In this document: piece by piece, positions 8,985-18,861 of the stretch | How positions within the stretch are numbered: the first letter of the stretch is position 1 | Layout: every line of letters begins with the position of its first letter | Source: Planctomyces sp. SH-PL14 | Lineage (GTDB): Bacteria > Planctomycetota > Planctomycetia > Planctomycetales > Planctomycetaceae | Assembly: GCF_001610835.1 (NCBI RefSeq) | Contig: NZ_CP011270.1 | Coordinates: 372,001-436,000, forward strand | Reading direction: 5' to 3' | Length of the DNA stretch: 64,000 bases | Translations under genes and position numbers: made by a program | Notes under the pieces: generated by a model | Told to the model about the DNA's origin: nothing | The model's input: the letters and a program-made list of their open reading frames with translations, nothing else | Databases searched by the model: none

Positions 8985-9608
8985 GTGTCCGGAGGATCGA
9001 CCACATTTCAGGACCGATTGGCGCGGGCTCGGCGCGGAGAGGCATCCGCACGGGATGAGCTGTTCGCGTCCTGCCGCAGCTTTGTCGGTCTGTGCGCCCG
9101 CGCTCAGCTCGAGCAGAAGCTCCGCCGCAAGGTCGATGCGTCCGACCTCGTGCAGCAGTCGCTCCTCGACGCCCACCGCGGCTTCGAACGGTTTCGCGGA
9201 TCGACGCCGGACGAATGGATGGCCTGGCTCCGGCGGATCGTCTCGAACAATGCGCTCGACCTGATCCGGCATCACGTTCAGGCAGACGCCCGGGCCGTCT
9301 CCCGGGAGCGGCCGCTCGAGGGAGGACCGGAAACGTCGACAGTCGCCTTCAACCCCTTCGAGCCGGCGGCCCGCCAGGAGACCCCCAGCCAGGTCCTGAT
9401 GGGGATGGAGCGGCACCTCGAACTCGCCGCGGCGATCGAGCAGCTCTCCGAAGACCACCGGGAAGTGGTCTATCTGCGGAACGTCCTGGGGCTTCCCTTT
9501 GACGAAGTCGCCACACGGATGGAGCGGTCCCGCGGGGCGGTGCAGATGCTCTGGATGCGGGCCCTCGAAACGCTCCGGTCGAACCTCGCCCGGGAGAGCA
9601 GGCCATGA
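8985..9608 (+). CDS. ECF-subfamily RNA polymerase sigma factor
   Basis: 207 residues from GTG 8985, chosen for AGAGG six bases upstream; a TTG at 8949 would add a basic tail. Region 2 is visible as RDELFASCRSFVGLCA and KVDASDLVQQSLLDAHRGFERFRG with the DxxDLVQQ signature, and region 4 as AIEQLSEDHREVVYLRNVLG then LPFDEVATRMERSRGAVQML, the -35-recognising helix-turn-helix. It is the planctomycete-type ECF sigma that pairs with kinases. It overlaps the next gene by four bases (ATGA), so both proteins are translationally coupled and probably form one signalling module. Confidence 0.92.
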   Translation: MSGGSTTFQDRLARARRGEASARDELFASCRSFVGLCARAQLEQKLRRKVDASDLVQQSLLDAHRGFERFRGSTPDEWMAWLRRIVSNNALDLIRHHVQADARAVSRERPLEGGPETSTVAFNPFEPAARQETPSQVLMGMERHLELAAAIEQLSEDHREVVYLRNVLGLPFDEVATRMERSRGAVQMLWMRALETLRSNLARESRP

Positions 9609-11227
9609 GCGAGTCTCCCCCGTCACTCGCAAGCTCGGAGTCCGACGAGCCGTCGGCTGACGTGCTCCGTATGGAGAAGCTGTTCCAGGCGGTCGTCGCG
9701 AACGATCAGTCGACGATCGAACGGCTGATCGAGGAGGACCGGGGGCTCGCCGACTGGAAGAACCTGCTGGGGGACCTCCACAGCCTGGGGCAGCAGACGC
9801 GGGGTGGTGCGGAGGTGGCTGGCCTGCTGCCGTCCGGAGCAGAGCGGATCTTTGGACGGTATCGGCTCCAGGAGGAGTTGGGACGCGGGGGTATGGGGGT
9901 CGTCTATCGGGCGTGGCAGGCGGACCTGAGCCGGCCGGTCGCGATCAAGATGATCCTGGGAGGGCAGCTCTCGTCCGATGAGCAGGTCCGGCGGTTCCAG
10001 GCGGAGGCGCAGCTCGCCGCCCAGGTCCGGCATCCGCAGATCGTCACGATCCACGAAGTCGGCGAGATCGACGGGCAGCACTTCTATGCGATGGAATACG
10101 TCGACGGGATCGGGCTCGACCGATACCTCGCCGAGAACCGTGTGGAGGCCGAGGAGGCTGTCCGGTTGCTGATCCCGGTGATCCGGGCCGTGCAGCACCT
10201 GCACGAGCGGAACATCATCCACCGGGACCTGAAGCCGGCGAACCTGATTCTCGACCGCGAGCGGCGGCTGCACGTGGCGGACTTCGGGCTGGCGACTCTG
10301 CTCAATCCGGACACGCGGCAGACGCTGTCCGGGACGGTCCTTGGGACACCGGCCTATATGTCCCCGGAGCAGGCGGCGGGCAAGGTGAAGGAGCTTTCCC
10401 CCGCGGCGGACGTCTACAGCCTGGGGGCGATTCTTTATCAGATGCTGGCGGGCCGGAAGGTCTTCGACGACGAGTCCCCCGCCCTGCTTCTGCTGCAGGT
10501 CATCGAGCGCGAGCCGCAGCCAGTGATGGCCTTCAACCCGCGGGTTCCGCGGCGGTTGTGGTGGATCGTGCGGCGCTGCCTGGAGAAGGACCCGCGCCGC
10601 CGTTACCCGAATGCGGGTGAGCTGGCGGACGATCTGGAGCGGTACCTGCGGGACGATTCGGTCGTGGCCGGGAAGGATGCCTGGTCGCAGGAGATCGTGC
10701 GGTTCCTGCGGCGGCATCGGACCGTCATGTACCGGCTGGCGGCGATCGGGACGGCGCTCTTAGTGGTGCTGGCCCGGATGTGCGAGGCGCCGGAGTACGC
10801 CGCCTTCTATCGTCCGGTGGTCGTCGACATTGTGGCGTGGGGGCTGCTCGTGGTCCTCTGGGACGTGCTGGGGCAGCGGCGGCCGGCGCAGCGCGACCTG
10901 ACCTCCACGGCGACGACGTTCACCGATGTCGTGGTCCTGACGCACATTCTGTGGCTGACGCAGGCGGTCGATGGGCCGGTCGTTTCGCTGTACCACATTG
11001 TGATCTCGGCCGCGGGGCTTTCGCTGCGGCCGCGGCGGGTGTGGCTGGCGGTCGGGGCGAGTCTGATCGCGTATGGGCTGCTGATGCTGCAGCCGCCCGA
11101 AGAGGGGATGATCCGGTTGCCACATCTGTCGATCCTGTATGCGCTGTCGCTGATTGTTTGCGGGGCGATCTCCAGTTCGCATGCCCGCCGGCTGGCGCTG
11201 CTGACGATTGCGGACAAAACGCCGTAG
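9605..11227 (+). CDS. Membrane-anchored Ser/Thr protein kinase
   Basis: 540 residues. An acidic N-terminal segment (1-80) precedes a complete Hanks-type kinase domain (about 85-350): glycine loop ELGRGGMGVVY, Lys115 in VAIKM, catalytic HRDLKPAN (206-213), DFG (226-228) and the YMSPEQ activation-segment end. After a basic linker (EIVRFLRRHRTVMYR) the C-terminal 180 residues contain five to six hydrophobic helices, so the kinase faces the cytoplasm. Overlap with the sigma gene by ATGA suggests that the kinase modulates that sigma factor by phosphorylation, as known for some ECF-kinase pairs; this is inference. The membrane tail may be the sensor. Confidence 0.93.
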   Translation: MSESPPSLASSESDEPSADVLRMEKLFQAVVANDQSTIERLIEEDRGLADWKNLLGDLHSLGQQTRGGAEVAGLLPSGAERIFGRYRLQEELGRGGMGVVYRAWQADLSRPVAIKMILGGQLSSDEQVRRFQAEAQLAAQVRHPQIVTIHEVGEIDGQHFYAMEYVDGIGLDRYLAENRVEAEEAVRLLIPVIRAVQHLHERNIIHRDLKPANLILDRERRLHVADFGLATLLNPDTRQTLSGTVLGTPAYMSPEQAAGKVKELSPAADVYSLGAILYQMLAGRKVFDDESPALLLLQVIEREPQPVMAFNPRVPRRLWWIVRRCLEKDPRRRYPNAGELADDLERYLRDDSVVAGKDAWSQEIVRFLRRHRTVMYRLAAIGTALLVVLARMCEAPEYAAFYRPVVVDIVAWGLLVVLWDVLGQRRPAQRDLTSTATTFTDVVVLTHILWLTQAVDGPVVSLYHIVISAAGLSLRPRRVWLAVGASLIAYGLLMLQPPEEGMIRLPHLSILYALSLIVCGAISSSHARRLALLTIADKTP

Positions 11228-11342
11228 GCCACCGGGGCTGCGAAACAGCCGGTCCCCAGGCCCGGACAACGTCTGCGGACTCCCTCTTCTCATCATCCCG
11301 CTGGGTTGCAGGAACGGAGGTTGGCTCTGACACTGCGAAGGC

Positions 11343-12518
11343 ATGACTCCGACTTCTTCTGCGAGATGCGCAATGCGGACGATTCTGTTGACCTTCTCGA
11401 TCTGCCTCGCCGGCGGGTCCCTGCTGACGGCAGAGGAAACCTCGCTCGCCAAGGCGTTCTCGACGATCAAGGCGGTGCGGCGCGAAGGAGAGGGGAACGA
11501 AGCGGCTCGAGAGGCGGCCAAGGTCGTCTCGAATGCCAAGCCGGAAGAGCTGACGCAGATTCTCGTCGCCCTGGACGACGCCGATCCGATCGCGGCGAAC
11601 TGGCTGCGGGGGGGCTTCGAAGCCGCCGCACAGAAGGCGGGAAAGAATCTGCCGGCCAAGGCCCTGGAGGGCTTTGTGTTGGACCGGACGCACGATGCCC
11701 GCGGACGGCGGCTCGCATTCGAGTGGCTCACGGCAGCGGATCCGGCCGCGCGGGAGCGGATCGTCCCGGGGTTCCTCGACGATCCGAGCGCGGAGCTTCG
11801 GCGCGATGCGGTCGCCCGGCTGATCGGCATGGCGAAGACGGAGAGCGGCGACGCGGCGACGAAGCTCTATGAGGAGGCGTTTTCCGCCGCAGTCGACGGG
11901 GATCAGGTCCAGGAGATCGCCCAGGTCCTGGTGAAGGCCGGAAAGCCGGTCGACCTCACGGAGCACTTCGGCTTTGTGACGCGATGGGTCCTGGCCGGGC
12001 CGTTCGACAACCGCGAGACGAAAGGGTTCGACGTCGCTTATCCGCCGGAGAAGGAAGTGAACCTTCAGGCGGAGTACGAGGGGATGAACGGCAAGGTCGC
12101 CTGGACGTCGCTCGAAGCCCCGATCGACAAGTCGGTGCTGAATCCCGAGAAGGTCGGACTATTCGATATCGCCAAGCTGACCGCGCCGCACAAGGGGGCG
12201 GCGACCTACGCGACGACCGACTTCTATTCGGAGAAGAGCCAGCCGGTCGAGTTCCGCCTGTCGACCTCGAACGCCTGGAAGCTCTGGGTGAACGGGGAAC
12301 TGGTCTTCGCGCGGGATGAGTATCACCGCGGGATGTTCTTCGACCAGTACATCGTTCCGGGACAGCTCAAGACGGGGAAGAACGTCCTGCTTCTCAAGGT
12401 CTGCCAGAACGAGCAGAAAGAAGACTGGGCCCAGGACTGGAGCTTTCAGTTCCGCGTGTGCGATCCCGCGGGCAAGGCGGTCCTCTCCACCGACCAGCGG
12501 ACAATGACGCAGCGGTGA
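11343..12518 (+). CDS. Secreted protein with HEAT-like helices and a C-terminal galactose-binding-like domain
   Basis: 391 residues from ATG 11343; ATG 11373 (MRTILLTFSICLAGG) is an equally good start and gives a cleaner signal peptide. Residues 30-200 are Ala/Glu-rich helices resembling HEAT-type repeats. From about 215 (FVTRWVLAGPFDNRETKGF) the protein turns into a beta-rich module with WKLWVNGELVF and GKNVLLLKVCQ, the pattern of the jelly-roll domains used for sugar binding in planctomycete esterases and glycosidases. No catalytic domain is present. It is followed by another secreted protein 53 bases on, so the two may be co-transcribed. Confidence 0.7.
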   Translation: MTPTSSARCAMRTILLTFSICLAGGSLLTAEETSLAKAFSTIKAVRREGEGNEAAREAAKVVSNAKPEELTQILVALDDADPIAANWLRGGFEAAAQKAGKNLPAKALEGFVLDRTHDARGRRLAFEWLTAADPAARERIVPGFLDDPSAELRRDAVARLIGMAKTESGDAATKLYEEAFSAAVDGDQVQEIAQVLVKAGKPVDLTEHFGFVTRWVLAGPFDNRETKGFDVAYPPEKEVNLQAEYEGMNGKVAWTSLEAPIDKSVLNPEKVGLFDIAKLTAPHKGAATYATTDFYSEKSQPVEFRLSTSNAWKLWVNGELVFARDEYHRGMFFDQYIVPGQLKTGKNVLLLKVCQNEQKEDWAQDWSFQFRVCDPAGKAVLSTDQRTMTQR

Positions 12519-12571
12519 GACGCGAGCGCAGGGCCGACGCGAAACGCAGTGCGATCACTCAGGAATCACGA

Positions 12572-13672
12572 ATGCTCAGACATCCTCGACTCTCCCTTCT
12601 TCTTTGCCTTGTGACACTCTGGACGAGCGCGGCGGCCGCGGCCGACCGGATCGCGAAGACGATCGCCGGAACGGGGATCTCGGCGCATGAGGGGGACGGA
12701 GGTCCCGCGACTCAGGCGGCGGTGGGCGGTCCGTTCGGCGTCGTCGTCGGGCCGGACCATGCGGCGTACGTCTGCGAAATCACGACGCACGTCATCCGCC
12801 GGATCGACCTCGACACCGGGCTGGCGACGACCGTCGTCGGGACCGGCGAGCTTGGGAATACCGGTGACGGCGGGCCGGCCGTCCAGGCGAAGACGCATGA
12901 GCCTTACGAAATCCGCTTCGATCGGGGGGGCAACCTGTACTTCGTCGACATGAAGGCGGCGGTCGTTCGCCGCGTCGATGCGAAGACGAAGGTCATCGAG
13001 ACGGTCGCCGGATCGGGGAAGGCGGGCTTCAGCGGTGACGGCGGTCCTGCGACCGAGGCCCAGTTGAACCAGCCGCACTCGATCGTCCTCGACGACAAGA
13101 CGCTCTATATCTGCGACATCGGCAACCACCGGATCCGGGCGGTCAATCTCGAGACAAAGGTCATCTCGACCTACGCCGGTACAGGCGAAAAGAAGAAGAC
13201 GCCGGACGGCGCGAAGCTCGCCGGCACGCCGCTCAATGGCCCGCGGGCCCTCGACTTCGATCCGATGGGGAATCTGCTGCTGGCGCTCCGTGAAGGAAAC
13301 ATGGTGTTCCGCGTCGACCGGAAGGCCGGAACGATTCATCACCTCGCCGGGACGGGGAAGCAGGGCTACGCCGGCGACGGTGGCCCGGCTCGCGACGCGG
13401 TGCTGGCCGGTCCCAAGGGAGTGGCGCTCGGGCCGGACGGAGACGTTTATCTCGCCGACACGGAAAGCCACACGATCCGCGTCCTGCGGATGAAGACCGG
13501 GACGATCGAGACGGTCGTGGGGGACGGGCAGAAGGGGGACGGTCCCGACGGCCCCGCCCTCAAGTGCCGGCTGGCCCGGCCGCACGGCGTGTATGTCGAC
13601 AAGGACGGCGGGATCTACATCGGCGACAGCGACAACCACAAGGTCCGGTATGTTGTCCCCGTCCAGAAATGA
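12572..13672 (+). CDS. Secreted NHL-repeat beta-propeller protein
   Basis: 366 residues from ATG 12572 with AGGA upstream. A signal peptide (ends near TSAAAAADR) is followed by six or so NHL units, recognisable by repeats of G-D-G-G-P-A (as in GTGISAHEGDGGPA), P-x-G-V-x-x-x-x-D and H-x-I-R-R/V. Such propellers bind proteins or polymers and are common in planctomycete exported proteins. The stop of this gene overlaps the presumed start of the next gene by 23 bases. No catalytic motif is visible. Confidence 0.88.
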   Translation: MLRHPRLSLLLCLVTLWTSAAAAADRIAKTIAGTGISAHEGDGGPATQAAVGGPFGVVVGPDHAAYVCEITTHVIRRIDLDTGLATTVVGTGELGNTGDGGPAVQAKTHEPYEIRFDRGGNLYFVDMKAAVVRRVDAKTKVIETVAGSGKAGFSGDGGPATEAQLNQPHSIVLDDKTLYICDIGNHRIRAVNLETKVISTYAGTGEKKKTPDGAKLAGTPLNGPRALDFDPMGNLLLALREGNMVFRVDRKAGTIHHLAGTGKQGYAGDGGPARDAVLAGPKGVALGPDGDVYLADTESHTIRVLRMKTGTIETVVGDGQKGDGPDGPALKCRLARPHGVYVDKDGGIYIGDSDNHKVRYVVPVQK

Positions 13673-14528
13673 CGGGTCGGGAAGCGGCGGACTGCCGATC
13701 ACGATCCGCAAGTTCGAGTGGGAGCCCGACGAGGAGCTCTCATCGCGGACCTGGGCCTATTCGGCGTCGATCGGCGGCGTGCCGGTGGCCGTTCAGGCGG
13801 TCGTCTTCCGAGCCGATCGGACGGTGCTGTACCTCCCCCCCGATGTCCGGATCGACTCGCTTCCTCCCGGCTGTCGGCCGGAACCGGTCCTGCGGGAAAT
13901 CGTCTCGCAGGTCAACCAGGATCTGACGGGACTCGACGTCTGTTTCTGTCAGGCGGCGGTCGATCCGGAGGACGAACTGGCCCGGACCGCGCTGACGCTC
14001 GCCGGATTCCGATATCTCACGGACGTGACCGAATTCACGCGGAATACCACCGCGGCTGATGCTCCCCGGGGGTCGTTCGAGCCGGCCAGGGACATACGGC
14101 TCGAAACGCCGCCGCTGACGTCCGACCTCTGGGTTCGCGCCTTCGAAGCGTCGCTGGCGGACAGCGTCGACGTCCCCGAACTCCTCGACTTCCGCGGTCC
14201 CCGGGAATCGTTCGAGAGCCTCGCCCTCCTGGCCGGAGGCCACACCGAGCACTGGCGGGTGCTGATGGACGAGGACCATCCGATCGGCCTCGTCCTGCCG
14301 ACGCTGCTGCCGGACGGAACGGCGGAAATCCAGTACCTCGGCGTCGCCAGCAGCCACCGCCGGCGCGGCCATGGAACGCGGCTCCTCCAACACGCGTTCG
14401 AGGCGACCGGCTCACTGGAGATCAGTTCGCTCAACGTCCACGTCGACAGCCGCAACGTCGCCGCGGCGGCGCTCTATCAGCGGTACGGCTTCGGCCCGGT
14501 CACGCGGCGATCCCTTTGGATCCGCTGA
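13650..14528 (+). CDS. GNAT-family N-acetyltransferase
   Basis: 292 residues from ATG 13650, inside the tail of the NHL gene; an ATG at 13593 is possible but would overlap by 80 bases. The C-terminal half has the acetyl-CoA motif A, IQYLGVASSHRRRGHGTRLL (R/Q-x-x-G-x-G/A type), followed by SLNVHVDSRNVAAAALYQRYGF, a typical motif B. The N-terminal half (YSASIGGVPVAVQAVVF) looks like a degenerate second GNAT fold. Substrate unknown. Copy C of the dispersed element follows. Confidence 0.85.
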   Translation: MLSPSRNDGSGSGGLPITIRKFEWEPDEELSSRTWAYSASIGGVPVAVQAVVFRADRTVLYLPPDVRIDSLPPGCRPEPVLREIVSQVNQDLTGLDVCFCQAAVDPEDELARTALTLAGFRYLTDVTEFTRNTTAADAPRGSFEPARDIRLETPPLTSDLWVRAFEASLADSVDVPELLDFRGPRESFESLALLAGGHTEHWRVLMDEDHPIGLVLPTLLPDGTAEIQYLGVASSHRRRGHGTRLLQHAFEATGSLEISSLNVHVDSRNVAAAALYQRYGFGPVTRRSLWIR

Positions 14529-14630
14529 CCAGAGTGTGGCTTTCCACTCGCTCCAGCGGGGACGTGAAGGGCCGAAGGACGTGTCCTCCATGCTGTTCCG
14601 CGCTCGGGTACCGGCCAATTTCCCATGGTT

Positions 14631-14723
14631 CTCGACTGTCGGCCTCCAGCGGGCAAAGGGGTCAAGAAAACAACACGGCCCCCTTGCGTCCCCCACCAGG
14701 GGCGAGCCCCGGGCCCCCCGGTA
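14631..14723 (-). repeat. Dispersed intergenic element, copy C (truncated, reverse)
   Basis: Only the 93 bp next to the GGGTCC end remain: GGCCTCC(A)GCGGGCAAAG, an A-rich AAGAAAACAACAC patch also seen in copy B, CCCCCTTGC and CACCAGGGG. The rest of the element is missing or too diverged to align by eye. It lies about 100 bases after the GNAT stop. Confidence 0.7.
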
Positions 14724-14934
14724 GGACTATAGCGATGCGGTATAATCGGTTGCCCGTCGGCCAAGGGCGGTGTTCGACCATTCTCAAAACCGCGTTTCCT
14801 TCCTTGTCCGCCAAAACACTCGTATCATCCCCCATTCGTCCCCAGGCCCCATTCCCCACGGAAGCGGACGGCTCCGGTGAGCCGCGTCGCAGCGTTTTGT
14901 TGTCGGGCCGGGGACGCCGTGAGTGTCAATCGCC

Positions 14935-16128
<1,194 letters not shown>

Positions 16129-16262
16129 CCGCCGGTATCCTGTCTGCAAGCGTTCTCCGGGGCCGGCTCGACCGGCCCCAGTTCATTGGTTCGTCTCCGC
16201 ATCGATTCTGAAATCCCGCCCCGCCCGCACTCCCTGCCCCCGCCCGTTCGGAGCATTCTGCC

Positions 16263-17138
16263 GTGGAAGAAGCGATCAAGAAGGCCCAGGTGTTGTCGGA
16301 AGCTCTCGGCTGGATCCGCGAGTTCCGCGACCGCTACGTCGTCATCAAGCTCGGCGGCAGCGCTCTCGAAGATGCCGAGGGGGTCCGGCGGTGCCTGGCG
16401 GACGTGGTCTTCATGGAAGCGGTCGGAATGCGGCCGATCCTGATTCACGGCGGTGGCAAGTCGATCAACAAGGCGATGTCGGAAGCGGGGATCGCCCCCC
16501 GTTTCGTTCAGGGGCGCCGTTACACCGATGACGCGACGCTGGAAATCGTCTCGCGCGTCCTCGCGGAAGAGATCAGCGAATCGCTCGTCGACGAGATCCG
16601 CAGCCTCGGCGGCCGCGCGGTCCCGATGAGCTACCGCACGCAGAACGTCCTGATCGGCGAGCGGCTCCTGCTGCCCGGAGACGGCGGCGAAGACGTGGAC
16701 CTCGGCCGCGTGGGGCATGTCGTCGACATCAACCGCGACGCGCTCCTCGCCGTCTGCCGGACCGATACCATTCCGGTCCTGCCTTCGATCGCACTCGATC
16801 GCGAAGGGGGGATGCTCAACGTCAACGCCGACACTGCCGCGGCCGCCGTCGCCCGGATGCTTCGCTCGGAAAAGCTTGTCTTCCTGAGCGACGTCCCCGG
16901 GATCTTCCTCAACAAGAAGGATCCGTCGACGCTCGTCTCGCACCTCAAGGCGTCACGGGTCCGCGAGCTGATCCAGGATGGCACCATTGACGCCGGCATG
17001 GTCCCGAAAGTGGAAGCGGCCCTCGAAGCCCTGCAGGCCGGAGTGAAAAAAATCCACATCATCGACGCCGGAATCCCGCACTCGCTGCTGCTGGAGATCT
17101 ACTCCGATAAGGGGATCGGAACCGAGATCGTTGCGTGA
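16263..17138 (+). CDS. argB: Acetylglutamate kinase
   Basis: 291 residues from GTG 16263 with GGAG about a dozen bases upstream. The amino-acid-kinase fold shows [11 protein letters not shown] (phosphate-binding Lys), [15 protein letters not shown], then GRRYTDD, the [14 protein letters not shown] segment and [12 protein letters not shown]. It phosphorylates N-acetylglutamate, the second step of arginine synthesis, and is the usual feedback-controlled step. A short N-terminal helix ([14 protein letters not shown]) precedes the core, as in arginine-sensitive hexameric forms, which hints at Arg regulation. Other arg genes are not in the window. Confidence 0.95.
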   Translation: MEEAIKKAQVLSEALGWIREFRDRYVVIKLGGSALEDAEGVRRCLADVVFMEAVGMRPILIHGGGKSINKAMSEAGIAPRFVQGRRYTDDATLEIVSRVLAEEISESLVDEIRSLGGRAVPMSYRTQNVLIGERLLLPGDGGEDVDLGRVGHVVDINRDALLAVCRTDTIPVLPSIALDREGGMLNVNADTAAAAVARMLRSEKLVFLSDVPGIFLNKKDPSTLVSHLKASRVRELIQDGTIDAGMVPKVEAALEALQAGVKKIHIIDAGIPHSLLLEIYSDKGIGTEIVA

Positions 17139-17349
17139 TGCGGCCGAGGGCCAGATGACCGGCTGGCCCCTGCGGCGGAACAATGCAGAGACGGTGGGAT
17201 TCGGCCACTCGCGTCCGGCGACACGGAGAATTTCGACGATGAAGCGGGCGTGAACGATTGATTCAGAACGTGGCCGCGGGTCAAATCTTAACGGGGGTCG
17301 CGCCAGCGGCTCCGCCGCCGGCCCCACGTCCCGTTCCCAGGGCTGTTTC

Positions 17350-18537
17350 ATGATCGACGCCGATCTGGACTCGGAGCTCCCGACTCTCAGCAATGAACCG
17401 GACGTCCTGTTGATCGGCGTTTCGACGCGGGCTGCGGCGTTCTCCGCCCGCCGCGCCGGTCTGACGCCTCTCTGCATCGACCAGTTCAGCGACGTCGACC
17501 TCCAGTCTGTCGCCCGGACCATCGCGGCACCGGCCTTTCCGCAGGACGTCGAGCGATTCGCCCGCGACCTGCCGCCGATCCCCGTCATCTACGGCGGCGG
17601 TTGTGAGAACCAATGGGATCTTCTGAGCGGCCTGGCGCAGCAGCGCCCCGTGTGGGGCAATCCCGCCGAAGTCCTGCAGCGGGTCCGCGATCCGCAGCAG
17701 TTCTATGACGTGCTGCAGTCGACGCGGCTTCCGGCCCTGGAGATCCGCTCGGCCGACAATCCGCCCCCCGGCGACGGTACGTGGCTCATCAAGCCCCTGC
17801 ATTCCGGCGGCGGCCGCGGTATTCACGTGTGGAACGGGACCTCGGATGCGGACTTGGCCGATTGCTACTTCCAGAAGTATCAGCCCGGCTCTCCCTGCTC
17901 CGCCGTCTTTTTGGCGGGGAAGGGGCCAGGCGACGTCCGGTTCGTCGGCCTGACGCGACAGTTGCTGGGGATGCCGGAGTTCGGCGGGTCCGGATTCCAG
18001 TGGTGCGGCAATATCGGGCCGATCAACCTCGATGTCGCGACGGAGATGCTCGTCCGCCGGCTCGGCAACATTCTGAAGTGGAAGTTCGAGCTTGTCGGAC
18101 TGTTCGGGATCGACTTCGTCGTCGACGAGAGCGGCACCCCGTGGCCCACGGAAGTGAACCCGCGGTACACCGCCTCCGTTGAGCTGCTCGAATGGGCGTG
18201 CGATCTCAACCTTCTGGGCGAGCACTGCCGGTGCTTCGATCCGCACGTCTGTATTCAGCCATTCCGGGTCACCGGCACTCCAGGCGGAGAGGTCTTGGGG
18301 AAGGCGATTCTCTACGCCCCCTCCGATGGGAGCCTCCAGTATGCGGCCGGGCATGGCACTCATGCGTGGGAGCAGTGGCCGGAGCTCGGCGATCTTCCCG
18401 CTCCGGGGCAGCCGATCGCGGCCGGCTCTCCGATCTGTACGCTCTACACTTCTGGCAGTACGGAGGCGGGCTGCCTCAACAAGCTGAAGCGGCTGGCTGA
18501 GGAGCGGATGTCGAAGCTCTGGGCGCCGTCTGCCTGA
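17350..18537 (+). CDS. ATP-grasp superfamily ligase
   Basis: 395 residues from ATG 17350. An N-terminal pre-ATP-grasp Rossmann part (DVLLIGVSTRAAAFSARRAG) leads to the ATP-grasp core: WLIKPLHSGGGRGIHVW (phosphate loop), FQKYQPGSPCSAVFL, and the metal site ELVGLFGIDFVVDESGTPWP-TEVNPRYTAS. This is the predicted carboligase-type ATP-grasp group (related to biotin-carboxylase-like enzymes) whose substrates are mostly unknown; relatives sometimes accompany C1-transfer cofactor genes, but none are seen here. The upstream 200-base gap holds nothing recognisable. Copy D of the dispersed element begins right after the stop. Confidence 0.82.
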   Translation: MIDADLDSELPTLSNEPDVLLIGVSTRAAAFSARRAGLTPLCIDQFSDVDLQSVARTIAAPAFPQDVERFARDLPPIPVIYGGGCENQWDLLSGLAQQRPVWGNPAEVLQRVRDPQQFYDVLQSTRLPALEIRSADNPPPGDGTWLIKPLHSGGGRGIHVWNGTSDADLADCYFQKYQPGSPCSAVFLAGKGPGDVRFVGLTRQLLGMPEFGGSGFQWCGNIGPINLDVATEMLVRRLGNILKWKFELVGLFGIDFVVDESGTPWPTEVNPRYTASVELLEWACDLNLLGEHCRCFDPHVCIQPFRVTGTPGGEVLGKAILYAPSDGSLQYAAGHGTHAWEQWPELGDLPAPGQPIAAGSPICTLYTSGSTEAGCLNKLKRLAEERMSKLWAPSA

Positions 18538-18540
18538 GCC

Positions 18541-18852
18541 GCGTCCTTTCCGGCACGGCGGTGCTCGCTCAAACCCAATGTGCCACGGCAGCCGGGGTCA
18601 AGGGGGCAACCCCTTGCCGCCGGAGGCGCTTCCATGAGGAACCGTGGGACACAACGGATGTTCCCTTTGTGGAAGCGGCGTTGAGGACTCACCGCTCGCC
18701 TTGGAATCCCCGTGGGCTGGTGAGGGGGCATACGGCACGGCGTCCGCGCTTGGACACGCCCTCCCTCAGACATCTCTCGACGGCCAGGCCTCCGGCGGGC
18801 AGGAGGCATTCTGCCCCCTGCACCCCCTGACCAGGGTGCCCCTGGACCCGGT
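18541..18852 (-). repeat. Dispersed intergenic element, copy D (reverse)
   Basis: About 312 bp filling nearly the whole gap between two convergent stops (18537 and 18862). It has the GCGTCCTTTCCGGCACGGC end, TTGCCGCCGGAGGC, the GTTGAGGACTC core, GGCCTCCGGCGGGCA and the CCCTGGACCCGG end. Confidence 0.88.
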
Positions 18853-18861
18853 GGTTAGACG

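Noticed and set aside
12566-13711. Minus-strand ORF opposite the NHL gene
   Set aside because: Shadow; repeats of the NHL protein create its pattern.
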